Assembly: GCA_000695325.1 (NCBI GenBank) | Contig: AVPN01000387.1 | Span: 1-23,287, forward strand | DNA from: Pleurobrachia bachei | Taxonomy: Eukaryota; Ctenophora; Tentaculata; Cydippida; Pleurobrachiidae | DNA: 23,287 bases | Direction: 5' to 3' | Part shown: piece after piece, positions 1 to 12,100 of the stretch | How positions within the stretch are numbered: position 1 is the stretch's first letter | How the letters are laid out: every line of letters begins with the position of its first letter | Position numbers and translations under genes: made by a program | Notes under the pieces: generated by a model | The model's database searches: none | Told to the model about the DNA's origin: nothing | Seen by the model: only the letters and a program-made list of their open reading frames with translations

Positions 1-24
1 AAGTAACCATAACGTTTTTGTAGG

Positions 25-2424
25 ATGGAAGTTTTTGTGCGATTTAACGCTAAAACGGTCCCTGTCCGGGTCGATATAAACAGCACTGTACAACATATAC
101 GGTATGTCAACCTAAAGGAATAATTTCTAAAAGATTCATTTTTAATTTGCCATGTTTAAAAAGGAGGGTTAACAATCTTTCAACAGGTCTGAAGTTTCTA
201 AGGAAAACAATGTCAACAGTACGGACATACGGATTATATTTGCGGGGAAGGAGCTTCATGATTATCAACGACTAAGCGTAGGTAAACCTCCCAGATGTCA
301 TACCATACATATCCCTTAACAATTACCTTCTTTTTCCAGGATCTTGAGATACAGAGTCACACTGTGGTACATGCGGTACAGGGTAGACATGTTGAACCAC
401 GGGCCCCGATACGGACTAACAGGTAACAACATCACATCGACTCTTTCCCTAGTGTAACAATCTCTCCACTGCTCTCTTTCTCTAGTCAATGTAACAATCT
501 CTTTTCTCTTGGCACAACACTGTTTACATACAGGGGCAAGTACAAGAGTGTACCGACGTTTTATGTGTTATGTAGAAGGGTGTGTGGGACAGTCCAGCCC
601 GGTAAACTGCGTGTTAAGTGCAGACGATGCAAGGAGGATAACTTCCTACTGACAACTGAACCGCAGGTTTAGAATATATTGATATTGTTCTCCCTGATAA
701 CATACTATTTGTGTTTGTTCTCGTTGCATCAAATTCAAAATACCAATGATATTACTACAACTACCCAAATCACAGGGTTGGCATGATTTGAGAAGTGGTG
801 GGGAAGGCCGTTGTCATACAGCGGAATGTACCTCTACCTCTGCAGTAAGTATGAACGAGAGGGTTATCAAAGTTTGGGAGTACACTAATCAAGCAGTTTT
901 TGTACTATCGACGATTAATTAATTTGATTATACGCCACTTTATTCCTTGTTACGATAAGTCTGAAGTGTTTCGCCTCGGAACATATTCATTATTTCAGGA
1001 GTTTTATTTCAAGTGTCGTGGCCACAATGAGGGATGTCATGATCATGTATTACCATTACCCCTAGTACGTCACAACTTTAGTAGCACCACCTGCATGACC
1101 TGTATGGATGAAAACAGGTGAGCTAGTAGAAGTTGCCTAGCTAGACTCTGTAAAGGAGGGTTAGAATATAATACTAGTACAGAAGACCTGTTAAAAATCG
1201 GGCCAGTTGTTGAAAAAATTAGGGTCATAATTTGTGTTTTTTTAGATTCACTGTGGTTCACAGCATTTCAGCTGTATTTGAACTAACATCACTCCCTTGC
1301 AGTGAGGCGCTGTTGGTGTTTCCCTGTGCAAGCAGTCACGTGATGTGTCTGGATTGCTTCTATAACTACTGCATCTCACGTCTTAACTCGCGACAGTTTG
1401 TGGAACATGACTCCATAGGATACACTCTCTACTGCCCAGGTTTGTATAGACTGTAGGATACACCCTCTATAACTGCCCAGGTTTGCTTGACCCTCCCTCA
1501 CCTCGGCTCGGGATATTAGAACATAAAAAGTCCATTATATCTAGAGGGTGTGGTATTTTTCTAGTTGATATTTCGTACAGTTCCTTCCTAATCACAACCA
1601 ACAGAGATCCCCTAATACAATGATTCCATACTGTCAGGTTATCAGGAGGAGTGTGGTCGGATCCCCATAACCGACCTCCATCACTTTGCCATAATGGGAC
1701 CAGAGAACTACGAGCGGTACAAACAGTTTGGAGCGGAGGAGTGTTTGTTAAAGATGGGTGGTATGCTGTGTCCAGCACCTGGGTGTGGTTCTGGGATATT
1801 CCTGGAGGAAGGTGGAGTGGAGGAGAGAGATGTCATGTGCTCCGAGTGTAAGGTAATCCATTCTTCGATTGAGCTGTTCCCTAATTTCGAAAATCTGCAT
1901 AAAGTTCAGCTCATCTGTTCTCCGAGTGAGAGAATCTGAAATAACACATTTTTCTATCCTAGTTTCACTTTTGTATCGTGTGTCGGGAGCCCTACCACGG
2001 TGACGAGCAGTGTGCCTCTATGATAAGCACCGCTGAAAGCCTTCCTGGATCCAGTTTAGCAAGTCGGTTTGCTGTCAACCTTTCCCTCTCACGATACGAC
2101 TCAGAGACAGCGTCAGTACTACAAAAGACCACCAAACCATGCCCTATGTGCGGGTGAGCTATTGCCTATCTGAAGTCTGAACTTCTCACCGCAATTAAAC
2201 CTAAACTTTCATCCGGGACACATACTAGTGCAAATATGTTATCTGTGACACTAATCTATTGGTTAATTATTAATTGACTGTTGATTAATTATAGGACACC
2301 TGTGGAGAAGAATGGAGGATGTATGCACATGGAGTGCCCCATTGCACGGTGTAAATTCTCTTGGTGCTGGATCTGTGGGGCTGCCTGGGACATCGATTGT
2401 CAAGATAACCACTGGTTCGGGTAA
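25..2424 (+). CDS. PRKN: Parkin, RBR E3 ubiquitin ligase (complete, 10 exons)
   Basis: Exons: 25-101, 187-277, 340-422, 534-666, 776-844, 999-1117, 1303-1439, 1638-1852, 1963-2153 and 2295-2424. All borders are GT/AG and phases agree, giving 414 residues (human parkin has 465). Seen: an N-terminal ubiquitin-like domain (MEVFVRFN..., [10 protein letters not shown], about residues 1-72); RING0 with C97, C101, C113, C116 ([19 protein letters not shown]); RING1 ([20 protein letters not shown]); the [11 protein letters not shown] helix; IBR; and RING2 with the NGGCMHM catalytic motif (C381, H383). It ends NHWFG, like the human DHWFDV end. Known of the family: parkin receives ubiquitin on the RING2 cysteine and marks damaged mitochondria after PINK1 phosphorylation. 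Thr64 sits at the human Ser65 site. The UBL-RING0 linker is only about 15 residues, and Ser394 replaces the human Glu444 position. The start is the first codon of the UBL. Confidence 0.95.
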
Positions 2425-2477
2425 CCATGGTAACCTCTCTTGGTTACCCCCTGGTTACCTCCTGGTATGGGGTTACC
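2420..2477 (+). repeat. Stem-loop cluster over the parkin stop codon
   Basis: Five 7-mers, GGTAACC (2420-2426, 2429-2435) and its reverse complement GGTTACC (2442-2448, 2453-2459, 2471-2477), can pair in several ways; the tightest hairpin has a 6-nt loop (2436-2441). The TAA stop codon at 2422-2424 lies inside the first 7-mer. The cluster recurs after the other two copies of this exon (from about 4423 and 5839). A role in 3' end or translation control is only inference. Confidence 0.75.
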
Positions 2478-2488
2478 TTACTTGTTCG

Positions 2489-4427
2489 TGTACCGACGTT
2501 TTATGTGTTATGTAGAAGGGTGTGTGGGACAGTCCAGTCCGGTAAACTGCGAGTTAAGTGTACACGGTGTAAGGAGGATAACTTCCTACTTACAACTGAA
2601 CCGCAGGTTTATAATATATTGATATTGTTCTCCCCGATAACATACTATTTGTGTTTATTCTCGTTCCACAAATTTCAAAATACCAATAATATTACTACAA
2701 CTAGTACTACAACTAGTACTACAATTACAGGGTTGGGATGATTTGAGAAGTGGTGGGGAAGGCCGTTGTCATACAGCGGAATGTACCTCTACCTCTGCAG
2801 TAAGTATGAACGAGAGGGTTATCAAAGTTTGGGAATACACTGCTTGATTAGAGTAATCTAATCAAGCAGTTTTTGTACTATCGACGATTAATTAATTTGA
2901 TTATACCACATTTATTACGCCACATTTATTCCTTGTTACGATAAGTCTGAAGTGTTTCGCCTCAGAACATATTCATTATTTCAGTGTTTTCAGAGTTTTA
3001 TTTCAAGTGTCGGGGTCACAATGAGGGTTGTCATGATCATGTATTACCATTGCCCCTAGTACGTCACAACTTTAGTAGCACCACCTGCATGACCTGCATG
3101 GATGAAAACAGGTGAGCTAGTAGAAGTTGCCTAGCTAGACTCTGTAAAGGAGCGTTAGAATATAATACTAGTACAGAAGACCTGTTGAAAATCGGGCCAG
3201 TTGTTGAAAAAATTAGTGTCATAATTTGTGTTTTTTTTATATTCACTGTGGTTCACAGCATTTCAGCTGTATTTGAACTAACATCACTCCCTTGCAGTGA
3301 GGCGCTGTTGGTGTTTCCCTGTGCAAGCAGTCACGTGATGTGTCTGGATTGCTTCTATAACTACTGCATCTCACGTCTTAACTCGCGACAGTTTGTGGAA
3401 CATGACTCCATAGGATACACTCTCTACTGCCCAGGTTTGAACTGCCCAGGTTTGCTTGACCCTCCCTCACCTCGGCTCGGGATATTAGAACATAAAAAGT
3501 CCATTATATCTAGAGGGTGTGGTATTTTTCTAGTTGATATTTCGTACAGTTTCTTCCTAATCACAACCAACAGAGATCCCCTAATACAATGATTCCATAC
3601 TGTCAGGTTATCAGGAGGAGTGTGGTCGGATCCCCATAACCGACCTCCATCACTTTGCCATAATGGGACCAGAGAACTACGAGCGGTACAAACAGTTTGG
3701 AGCGGAGGAGTGTTTGTTAAAGATGGGTGGTATGCTGTGTCCAGCACCTGGGTGTGGTTCTGGGATATTCCTGGAGGAAGGTGGAGTGGAGGAGAGAGAT
3801 GTCATGTGCTCCGAGTGTAAGGTAATCCATTCTTCTATTGACTTGTTCCCTAATTTCAAAAATCTGAGACAATATTTGTCTTGATCCATCACTGAGCTGC
3901 ATATAGTTCAGCTCATCTGTTCTCCGAGTGAGAGAATCTGAAATAACACAATTTTCTATCCTAGTTTCACTTTTGTATCGTGTGTCGGGAGCCCTACCAC
4001 GGTGACGAGCAGTGTGCCTCTATGATAAGCACCGCTGAAAGCCTTCCTGGATCCAGTTTAGCAAGTCGGTTTGCTGTCAACCTTTCCCTCTCACGATACG
4101 ACTCAGAGACAGCGTCAGTACTACAAAAGACCACCAAACCATGCCCTATGTGCGGGTGAGTTATTGCCTATCTGAAGTCTGAACTTCTCACCGCAATTAA
4201 ACCTAAACTTTCATCCGGGACACATACTAGTGCAAATATGTTATCTGTGACACTAATCTATTGGTTAATTAATTAATTGACTGTTGATTAATTATAGGAC
4301 ACCTGTGGAGAAGAATGGAGGATGTATGCACATGGAGTGCCCCATTGCACGGTGTAAATTCTCTTGGTGCTGGATCTGTGGGGCTGCCTGGGACATCGAT
4401 TGTCAAGATAACCACTGGTTCGGGTAA
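2489..4427 (+). pseudogene. PRKN: Partial parkin copy (RING0 to RING2, no UBL)
   Basis: Second tandem copy of parkin exons: 2489-2606 (exon 4 without its 5' end), 2731-2799, 2996-3111, 3298-3434, 3607-3821, 3965-4155 and 4298-4427. The coding frame is intact, with RING1, IBR, catalytic NGGCMHM and the NHWFG stop all retained. It has no start codon, UBL or splice acceptor of its own for exon 4. Exon 5' encodes WDD, as in human, where the first copy has WHD. The exon 6' acceptor has changed; using the AG at 2994-2995 keeps the frame but drops one Glu. As it stands it could make protein only by splicing from the upstream exons 1-3 or if the array is an assembly artefact. Confidence 0.85.
2840..2869. 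repeat. 12-bp perfect hairpin present in one copy only
   Basis: CTGCTTGATTAG (2840-2851), a 6-nt loop, then CTAATCAAGCAG (2858-2869). The upstream copy of this intron has only the right arm (around 875-895). A local inverted duplication by template switching explains it. Confidence 0.85.
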
Positions 4428-4730
4428 CCATGGTAACCTCTCTTGGTTACCCCCTGGTTACCTCCTGGTATGGGGTTACCTTACTTGTTCGGGACTAACT
4501 GTTTAGAGTTTGGTATTAACTGTTACAAGTTTAATGATCTATCTGAGAGGGTTTTATGGGTCCATAGTTTAGGCGGGTATTTTTTTTTGGATACAAATTA
4601 AGTTTTTGAGATCAACAATAATTTATTCTGAGCATTTTTTACCATGAAATTGTTGTGTCTCATTCATAACCAATCTTTGCGTAATCAAAAACTATATCGG
4701 TATTAGCTCTCGAAACATGACAATAAGATA
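4428..4730 (+). promoter_or_regulatory. Parkin 3' flank and putative listerin promoter
   Basis: Only 303 bp separate the parkin stop from the listerin ATG on the same strand, so this stretch must hold the parkin 3' end and the listerin 5' region. It begins with the GGTAACC/GGTTACC hairpins and then becomes AT-rich with poly-T runs. No clear TATA box or AATAAA was seen. The same stretch recurs at 5844-6147. Confidence 0.45.
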
Positions 4731-5471
4731 ATGGGCGGCAACAAAAAACAAGGCCAGGCCCAGCGCTCCAAGGGAAACCTCCATGCCTCCTCCAGTGCAC
4801 GTGCGGCTCAACTCCTCCAAAATAAGAACGCCCATATTTCAGCTCCCCTTGGATTTAAAAAGGATCCTGCCGGGGCTGTTGACCATGTAGATTCGACCAT
4901 AACGTCAGCCATTCGGAGGTTGGGGAAGAAGGAGACTGTGACAAAACAAAAGGTAACTTTCTCCCCCAACCTTGTTCGACCCCCTTTTCGCGAGGGTTAG
5001 AACATAACAACCAATGTATTAAAACAATGCTTTATCATACTCTATCGATTGTTGTACAGTGAAGTATATTTATATGTATATGTAATTGCAGGCGCTGATA
5101 GAGATATTGGAAGTTCTGAATGAGGACAACATAGAGGGAACGATATCACTTTGGATCAGACACTACCCTAAAATTAGTATAGTAAGATCCAATCATCATA
5201 TATTGTAGTAGTTCATGTCCCATGAAACAGAATAAACAGAGTTCGCTAAATGTTTGTTTTGTTCAAACCAGGATACGGTGATAACCGTTGTCTTGCTCGA
5301 CCTTTTTCGCCGATGAGAGCAAGGCAGTGAATATATTGGGCAAAAAGTGATGTTTTTATCTCTCTCATCAGGACAGTGACAGAAAAGTGAGGGAGTTATC
5401 TCAACAAGTGCAGTGTAAAGTTTCATCTCTAGCTGGGAGGAATCTTGCTCCCCACATATCCAGTTTAATAG
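4731..5471 (+). CDS. LTN1: Listerin exons 1-3, upstream copy
   Basis: Exons 4731-4952, 5092-5181 and 5372-5471 encode the listerin N-terminus: [17 protein letters not shown], the RAAQLL segment, and [12 protein letters not shown], which matches human DHDRRVREATQQ. Open frame and splice sites are intact, and the last donor (GTTGTT, phase 1) is compatible with exon 4 at 7146. It may therefore be an alternative 5' end of the gene starting at 6148, or a redundant haplotype copy. It differs from the downstream copy by, for example, TSA versus TAA in the exon 1 STIT(S/A)A stretch. Confidence 0.8.
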
Positions 5472-5713
5472 GTTGTTAATTGGTGTTGTGACGTAATAGT
5501 TTAACTAAGAGATTGTTATCAGGACCATTGACCAATATCTCTGATCAGGGCAAAGAACTATCAGTCGAATTGCACGTGAATCATTATACAAGTTTTTAAC
5601 AGGAACCGACCGAATCAGGAAATACTGGTCCCTGATTAGCTGATAACTAGTCACGTGACCTGAATAACGAGTGCTGATTGGTTGTTTATTAATTGACTGT
5701 TGATTAATTATAG

Positions 5714-5843
5714 GACACCTGTGGAGAAGAATGGAGGATGTATGCACATGGAGTGCCCCATTGCACGGTGTAAATTCTCTTGGTGCTGGATCTGTGGGGC
5801 TGCCTGGGACATCGATTGTCAAGATAACCACTGGTTCGGGTAA
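5714..5843 (+). pseudogene. PRKN: Orphan third copy of parkin last exon
   Basis: This repeats the RING2 exon with acceptor, catalytic NGGCMHM and NHWFG-stop. No other parkin exon lies between it and the preceding listerin exon 3, so it is a by-product of duplication 2. It has the same hairpin cluster after the stop as the other copies. Confidence 0.88.
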
Positions 5844-6147
5844 CCATGGTAACCTCTCTTGGTTACCCCCTGGTTACCTCCTGGTATGGGGTTACCTTAC
5901 TTGTTCGGGACTAACTGTTTAGAGTTTGGTATTAACTGTTACAAGTTTAATGATCTATCTGAGAGGGTTTTATGGGTCCATAGTTTAGGCGGGTATTTAT
6001 TTTTTTGATACAAATTAAGTTTTTGAGATCAACAATAATTTATTCTGATCATTTTTTACCATGAAATTGTTGTGTCTCATTCATAACCAATCTTTGCGTA
6101 ATCAATAACTATATCGTTATTAGCTCTCGAAACATGACAATAAGATA

Positions 6148-9100
6148 ATGGGCGGCAACAAAAAACAAGGCCAGGCCCAGCGCTCCAAGGGAAACCTCCA
6201 TGCCTCCTCCAGTGCACGTGCGGCTCAACTCCTCCAAAATAAGAACGCCCATATTTCAGCTCCCCTTGGATTTAAAAAGGATCCTGCCGGGGCTGTTGAC
6301 CATGTAGACTCAACCATAACAGCAGCCATTCGGAGGTTGGGAAAGAAGGAGACTGTGACAAAACAAAAGGTAACTTTCTCCCCCAACCTTGTTCGACCCC
6401 CTTTTCGCGAGGGTTAGAACATAACAACCAATGTATTAAAACAATGCTTTATCATACTCTATCGATTGTTGTACAGTGAAGTATATTTATATGTATATGT
6501 AATTGCAGGCGCTGATAGAGATATTGGAAGTTCTGAATGAGGACAACATAGAGGGAACGATATCACTTTGGATCAGACACTACCCCAAAATTAGTATTGT
6601 GAGTTTCAATTTGTAGTCCGTGTCCCATAAAAAGAAATATACAGGGTTCGCAAGTCTAACTACTAATGCAGTTTGTTTTGTTCAAACCGGGGTACGGTGG
6701 TCACCGTGTCTTGTTCGAGCCTTTCTCACCGATGAGAGCAAGGCAGTGAATATATTGGGCAAAAAGTGATGTTTTTATCTCTCTCATCAGGACAGTGACA
6801 GAAAAGTGAGGGAGTTATCTCAACAAGTGCAGTGTAAAGTTTCATCTCTAGCTGGCAGGAACCTTGCTCCCCACATATCCAGTTTAATAGGTTGTTAATT
6901 GGTGTTGTGAAGTAATAGTTTATTAACTTAGAGATTGTTATCAGGACCAATATCTCTGATCAGGGCAAAGAACTATCAGTCGAATTGCACGTGAATCATT
7001 ATACAAGTTTTTAACAGCAACCGACCGAATCAGGAAATACTGGTCCCTGATTAGCTGATAACTAGTCACGTGACCTGAATAACGAGTGCTGATTGGTTGT
7101 TTACTTGTGTCGATCGGTCCCTGTTTTTAACGCTAGTTGTTTCAGGGCCGTGGCTGGAAGGGACGTGTGATGTTCACAGTGGGGCAGCCCAAATTGCTAC
7201 CACCTCTCTTCATTCTACCTTCCCTGGCGACAAGCTATCCAGTGCTCTTTCCTTTTGTGAGAAGGGCATCGTCAAGGTAATAAAGCTCAATTTTCCACGA
7301 AATTATAATGAAGTTTACAAATTCAAAAATCCGACTTTTGAGAGTTATTTTATAAATTACACCCTCCTCTCCCCTTACAGCACATCTCAGAGCGGCTATT
7401 ATCCTCCCCTGGTTCCCTCTCTGACCTGAAAACAACGGACCCGGTGGATGCCGAAGAGAAATGGGAGAGAGTGATTGGGACCACTCTTTCTACAATCATT
7501 ACAGTGAAGACTGTCTCTCCAAATCTGGAATCTTTGAATGGATTGTTGGAGGAGGGCCCCATTTGGAGTTTGGCTCGTTCTAAATCACCCCAGGTATTTA
7601 TTTGTTTATTTTGTGAAGTATTATAAAAGGTGGCCCATATATGATGTTAGCGGGGGACGATCCGTACCTCCGGTGATGTATTGAATCTAAGTAGCCGGGA
7701 ACAACTACGGGTAATTTCACTGAGCTCGAATCAACTCCCCTCTCCCTTCAGGTTCGAAAGCACGTGTATAGCTTCATATCAGAGTTGGCAGCATTGGGCA
7801 GCAGTGTTATGCCAGTGGCAGCACTGAAATGTGTTGGGCAGCAACTCAATACCTGTTCACGGACCACCACAGCACCACATCTAGCAGCACTACACTGTCT
7901 TCTCACCCTTCATTCGGTGAGTGTTTTTAGCAGTTTAGAGAGTCGAGTGATGTAAGGGGAAATGCGTCACCAAGGGGAAATCATGTATTGTATATTCATT
8001 CTTTTCAAAATTAAAACTACTATTTGACTATTTATTTCCATAGGAAGCCTTTTGGGGAGCTGTATCACTACCAGATGTCAAAGGACAGCTATTGGATGCC
8101 CTTAGGAGCAAGGCGCTAGCTGCTTCAGTTTTGGAACCTTTCTGTTCCCAGTTCATTCAGATCTCACCCTTAATTCAGGAACAGGTGATTATTAATTACA
8201 CGTCATGTAATCACAAGAGGAAGTATTCGGCGTGGTTATCCAGTCATTAATTAATTAATTAATCATTCGCTAATTCATACAGATGGAGAGTTCCAACGCG
8301 GAAGACTGGATTCGAGAAGTCGGCACCGCTGCTATCAAATGGTAAATCTTTAGTTTTACAAACTTGTTATTTTGGAACGTCCAAACACTGCACTAGTAAT
8401 AATAACTGATCCGCCTTATGATTTTTGCAGTTTAAATCAGTGCAAGACACAGAGTGACCGGATAACGATCGTAACCTTCCTTTCCACTGTTCTTTCGTCA
8501 AATCCTACACTTCTAACAGAGAGTCAGGTATATATACTGGGGGGTCCGGGGGCACTGAGGTAAACTGGCATGGGAGAGATGTTTATGGAGGGTAGCAATT
8601 CAGTACTTTTCAAAATATGTTTCTACATGAAATGTTATACTGTTGTTGATTAAGCTAAGAAGTGGTCTAAATTATTTGACAGTTTGATCAGTAATTTCTA
8701 ACCAATACACTCACCTCAGGTAAAGAACCTGGTAGTTGCAGTGACCTCAACACCAATCCCTGACATCATTAAACCCTCCCTCTCAACCCTCCTCTCCTCC
8801 TCTCCTCACCGGCCCCTGGCGTGGATCCAACAGAATGAACACCACACTGCCAACACGATCACCCTAGCCCTTCTCCTCCCTGCCTCACATCTTGACTTTG
8901 TTGCCGGACACTGTTCTACTAATCTGAATAATTACCCTCTCATTTTCTCCCTAATATCAGCTATCCCCGGTCTGGGTGGGTTACTGTGGGGTAAACTCCG
9001 CGGTGATACAACTGATGAGGTTGCCATAGTGAATCTCATGAACTCTCACTTTATCCCTCAAATGAAGGGTGCTACAACCGCATCAGAAGTTGTGTCCGTT

Positions 9101-12100
9101 TGTAAGACATTCGAGTTGGTGTCTCGAATATCAGGGACGTCTGCGGTGCTGTCAGCAACTTTAGTTGATGTCAGTGAGCCACAATTCCGTGTTACCGCTG
9201 CCAATGTTTTTATACGTGCAGAAATAGAGCGGGGAGAGGAGATATTGCCTACAAATCTACTTCTAGATCTGACTAATGAAAGGGAGTTGGTGAGGGATTT
9301 GGCTCGTATAAACCGACCAGAAATAACTCAGCATCTCATTGATATTGTTAGGAACACCGTAAAGGAAGGGAAATTGGTGGAAGAAACTGATTTAATGGAA
9401 GTTGTTGACTGGTCTGTTGTGGGTGAAACAACAGCATCAACTCTTCTAGATCACCTCTCCGTTGATAACATTGGATGTATGAGCATGGTACTAAGGAAGT
9501 TAGTATCGGATCTACCAGATTACAGGAATTTGGTTATCACTAAAATCTGTCACCTCGATAACCAGGAGGTGTTGTGTGAGGTATTTGGGGATTCACCTGG
9601 TCCTGTCATGACATACCTATCTGGACTCCAACCCATCATGACGGCTCCTGTTTCAATCCTTGTTGAGTTGTTCGATACGCATGGTATCCTTCTCTCCCCA
9701 CCATCCCCCTCTCCCAACCCTACTATCTCACCTCATACAGCAAACTACGAGCTGCTACAAACATTCACTCGTAACTGCATGTCAGCGGTATTAAACTGCC
9801 AGGAGGCATTGCCAATTCTCCCCAGTGTGGTATGCCAAGAGTTCCTAATGTCTGGTACCATTAACTGTCTCATGGCTATTGAAGGGGAAGGGGATGGTGT
9901 TGATTTGTTGAAGTTATCTAAAGACCAAGATGTTCCAGTTCTTATTGCAGCCCTCCTGGCGAGTGGATTGAAGCTATCATCTGTAATATCATTACTTCCA
10001 GATCTTGATACATCGCCACTCGCCTCTCTCGGTTGTTCCGAGCTAAGCGAGGTACCAGCAGTCGTGGGTGATCTCTTGGAGGGAACGTTAACCGTAGAGT
10101 TAGCGGTTAAAGTTACCCGTGGTCTTGCTGCCATTGTACCGAGCCTGACTGCACCCGATGAACTGACGCCTTGTCTATGTGCTGCTGTTACTCTCTCCGA
10201 GTATTTCCTAAGTTACTCAACTGAGGAAGAATGTAACGAGGATTACTTCCTGTTTGTCGGGTTCTCCGCTTTCCGGTCTCTCTACTTTGGTCTCCAACAG
10301 CAAATCACCTGCTCCAAAGATGAGGAATTGGCCGAGGATTGGGGTAATTTCTTCAAGCCAGGAATTCAAGAATTTGTTCTTGAACTTCACTCCCTCCACC
10401 CTCTTTCTCCGCACATCTCGGCCATTGCCCTGGACGCACCCGGCAAGTCTGTCAGTGAGTTTGTGGAGAAGAAACTTGGATCTAACCCAACATTCCAACA
10501 ATGCTTCAAATACTTCATGAAGGAGCAGCATCATGACGATCTTCCTTTTGAGTCAGGACAAGTGTTGTTCAGTCACACCTCCCGCTGTCTCCAACTCTTT
10601 GAAATCGTGCCAGACAGTGAGGAAGAGGAAGGATTTCAGTCACCACCACGCGTTTTCCTAGACGAGTTGGAGGAGAGTGAATTGGTGATACGACAAATAC
10701 AAATCGGGTTGTTAATGCTACTTCATGAACTAAAGTGCTGTACACCGGACACAGTTAGAGAACATGTTGAGTATCTTCGGAGCAAGGGAATTTTAGGTGA
10801 CTTCTTGGATTCTTTGGTTTACCTAATTGATTTTGAGGGTCGGAACCAGAACATTTCAAATTTGGCAGCTCTTTCGGAGAACGTCGCATCTGATTTGCCC
10901 CAGTTAGCTGGTCAGTGCCTGATGGGGATTGCCGAGGTTTTCCCCGTGCTTCTCAGGTCTTGGTGGAAGAGACAGAACAAGGAAATATCACAATCTGTGG
11001 ATCGGTTCGTGACAAAGTTCCTCTCGCCGTGGTTGATAAAACAGGAGACCAATGTTCAGTTTGACACAGCTGCTGATGGAGACGACGGAACGTTGAAGGT
11101 AGGCGCGGTGACATTCATGTAGGGAGCTTCGCGCGCACGCGCGTTTTCTAGTTAGATCACACGCAATCGAACTTCAAGTCTTGCCATGCTACACTGTCTG
11201 TCTGTCTGTCTGTTCGGGCTCGCGTAAGCTCACACCGGGCCGAAGGCCCGGTGTGAGAGCTGACAGACAAGGAATATGTCAATTCAAGTCAGCTTGAAAA
11301 ATGAAAAACAAGGCCAAAATTGAAAATCTTGATTCTTGATAGACCCTTTCAAGAAACCCGTTCACAAATGTTTTCATTTTATCAGGTGAAACCCCGTCCA
11401 GCAGTCAGAGAGGTTCTAGCTTGCTATGAGTTGGATGACATTACAGCAGACCTATTGGTCGTCATCGCACCAAAGTAAGCAACTTATTCCTTATTCTCTT
11501 TTTAATCGAAAATCTAAAACACTAGATTGAAAGTACAACCATTCTACTGCACACATATGGCGAGCCTGTTTTGATAGCGACCGGTTCGGTTCTGACACGT
11601 TTTATAAAACACTCCCCGGGAACGTTAACCGTAGAGTTAGCGGTTAAAGTTACCCGTGGTCTTGCTGCCATTGTACCGAGCCTGACTGCACCCGATGAAC
11701 TGACGCCTTGTCTATGTGCTGCTGTTACTCTCTCCGAGTATTTCCTAAGTTACTCAACTGAGGAAGAATGTAACGAGGATTACTTCCTGTTTGTCGGGTT
11801 CTCCGCTTTCCGGTCTCTCTACTTTGGTCTTCAACAGCGAATAACATGCTCCAAAGATGATGAATTGGCCGAATTGGCAGAGGATTGGGGTAATTTCTTC
11901 AAACCAGGAATTCAGGAATTTGTTCTTGAACTCCAATCCCTTCACCCCCTTTCTCCACACATCTCAGCCATTGCCCTGGATGCACCCGGCAAGTCTGTCA
12001 GTGAGTTTGTGGAAAAGAAACTTGGATCTAACCCCACATTCCAACAATGCTTCAAATACTTCATGAGGGAGCAGCATCGTGATTACCTTCCCTTTGAGTC

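Larger units (their letters stand above)
549..4491 (+). repeat. Tandem duplication 1: parkin exons 4-10
   Basis: Unit 549-2488 (1940 bp) is followed with no spacer by unit 2489-4491 (2003 bp) in the same orientation. The join falls inside exon 4: the 5' part of the exon and its splice acceptor are missing from the second unit, and the 3' flank of the first unit (CTTGTTCG) runs straight into TGTACCGACG. Microhomology is at most 1 nt. Exons are nearly identical. Introns carry small indels, including an extra hairpin at 2840-2869 and an insertion around 3865-3900. Confidence 0.96.
4272..7103 (+). repeat. Tandem duplication 2: last parkin exon plus listerin exons 1-3
   Basis: Unit 4272-5697 is followed directly by unit 5698-7103, same orientation, with about 1 nt of microhomology (TTGTTTA joined to TTAATTGAC). 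It overlaps the 3' end of duplication 1, so the last parkin exon exists three times (2295, 4298, 5714). Listerin exons differ by a few bases; intron 2 differs strongly, with many indels. Confidence 0.95.

Noticed and set aside
1467-1778. Minus-strand open frame of 103 codons (and its copy near 3424-3747)
   Set aside because: It overlaps parkin exon 8 and its intron, and is the shadow of a real gene with no recognisable protein.
2312-2515. Alternative frame through the last parkin exon
   Set aside because: The RING2 motif NGGCMHM and the NHWFG end are in the other frame, which matches the family.
7741-7760. GGTTCGAA as a tRNA T-arm
   Set aside because: It is the start of listerin exon 6; no A-box or cloverleaf lies upstream.
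9745-10134. Minus-strand open frame inside listerin exon 10
   Set aside because: It is antisense to a strongly supported coding exon, with no domain or splice support.
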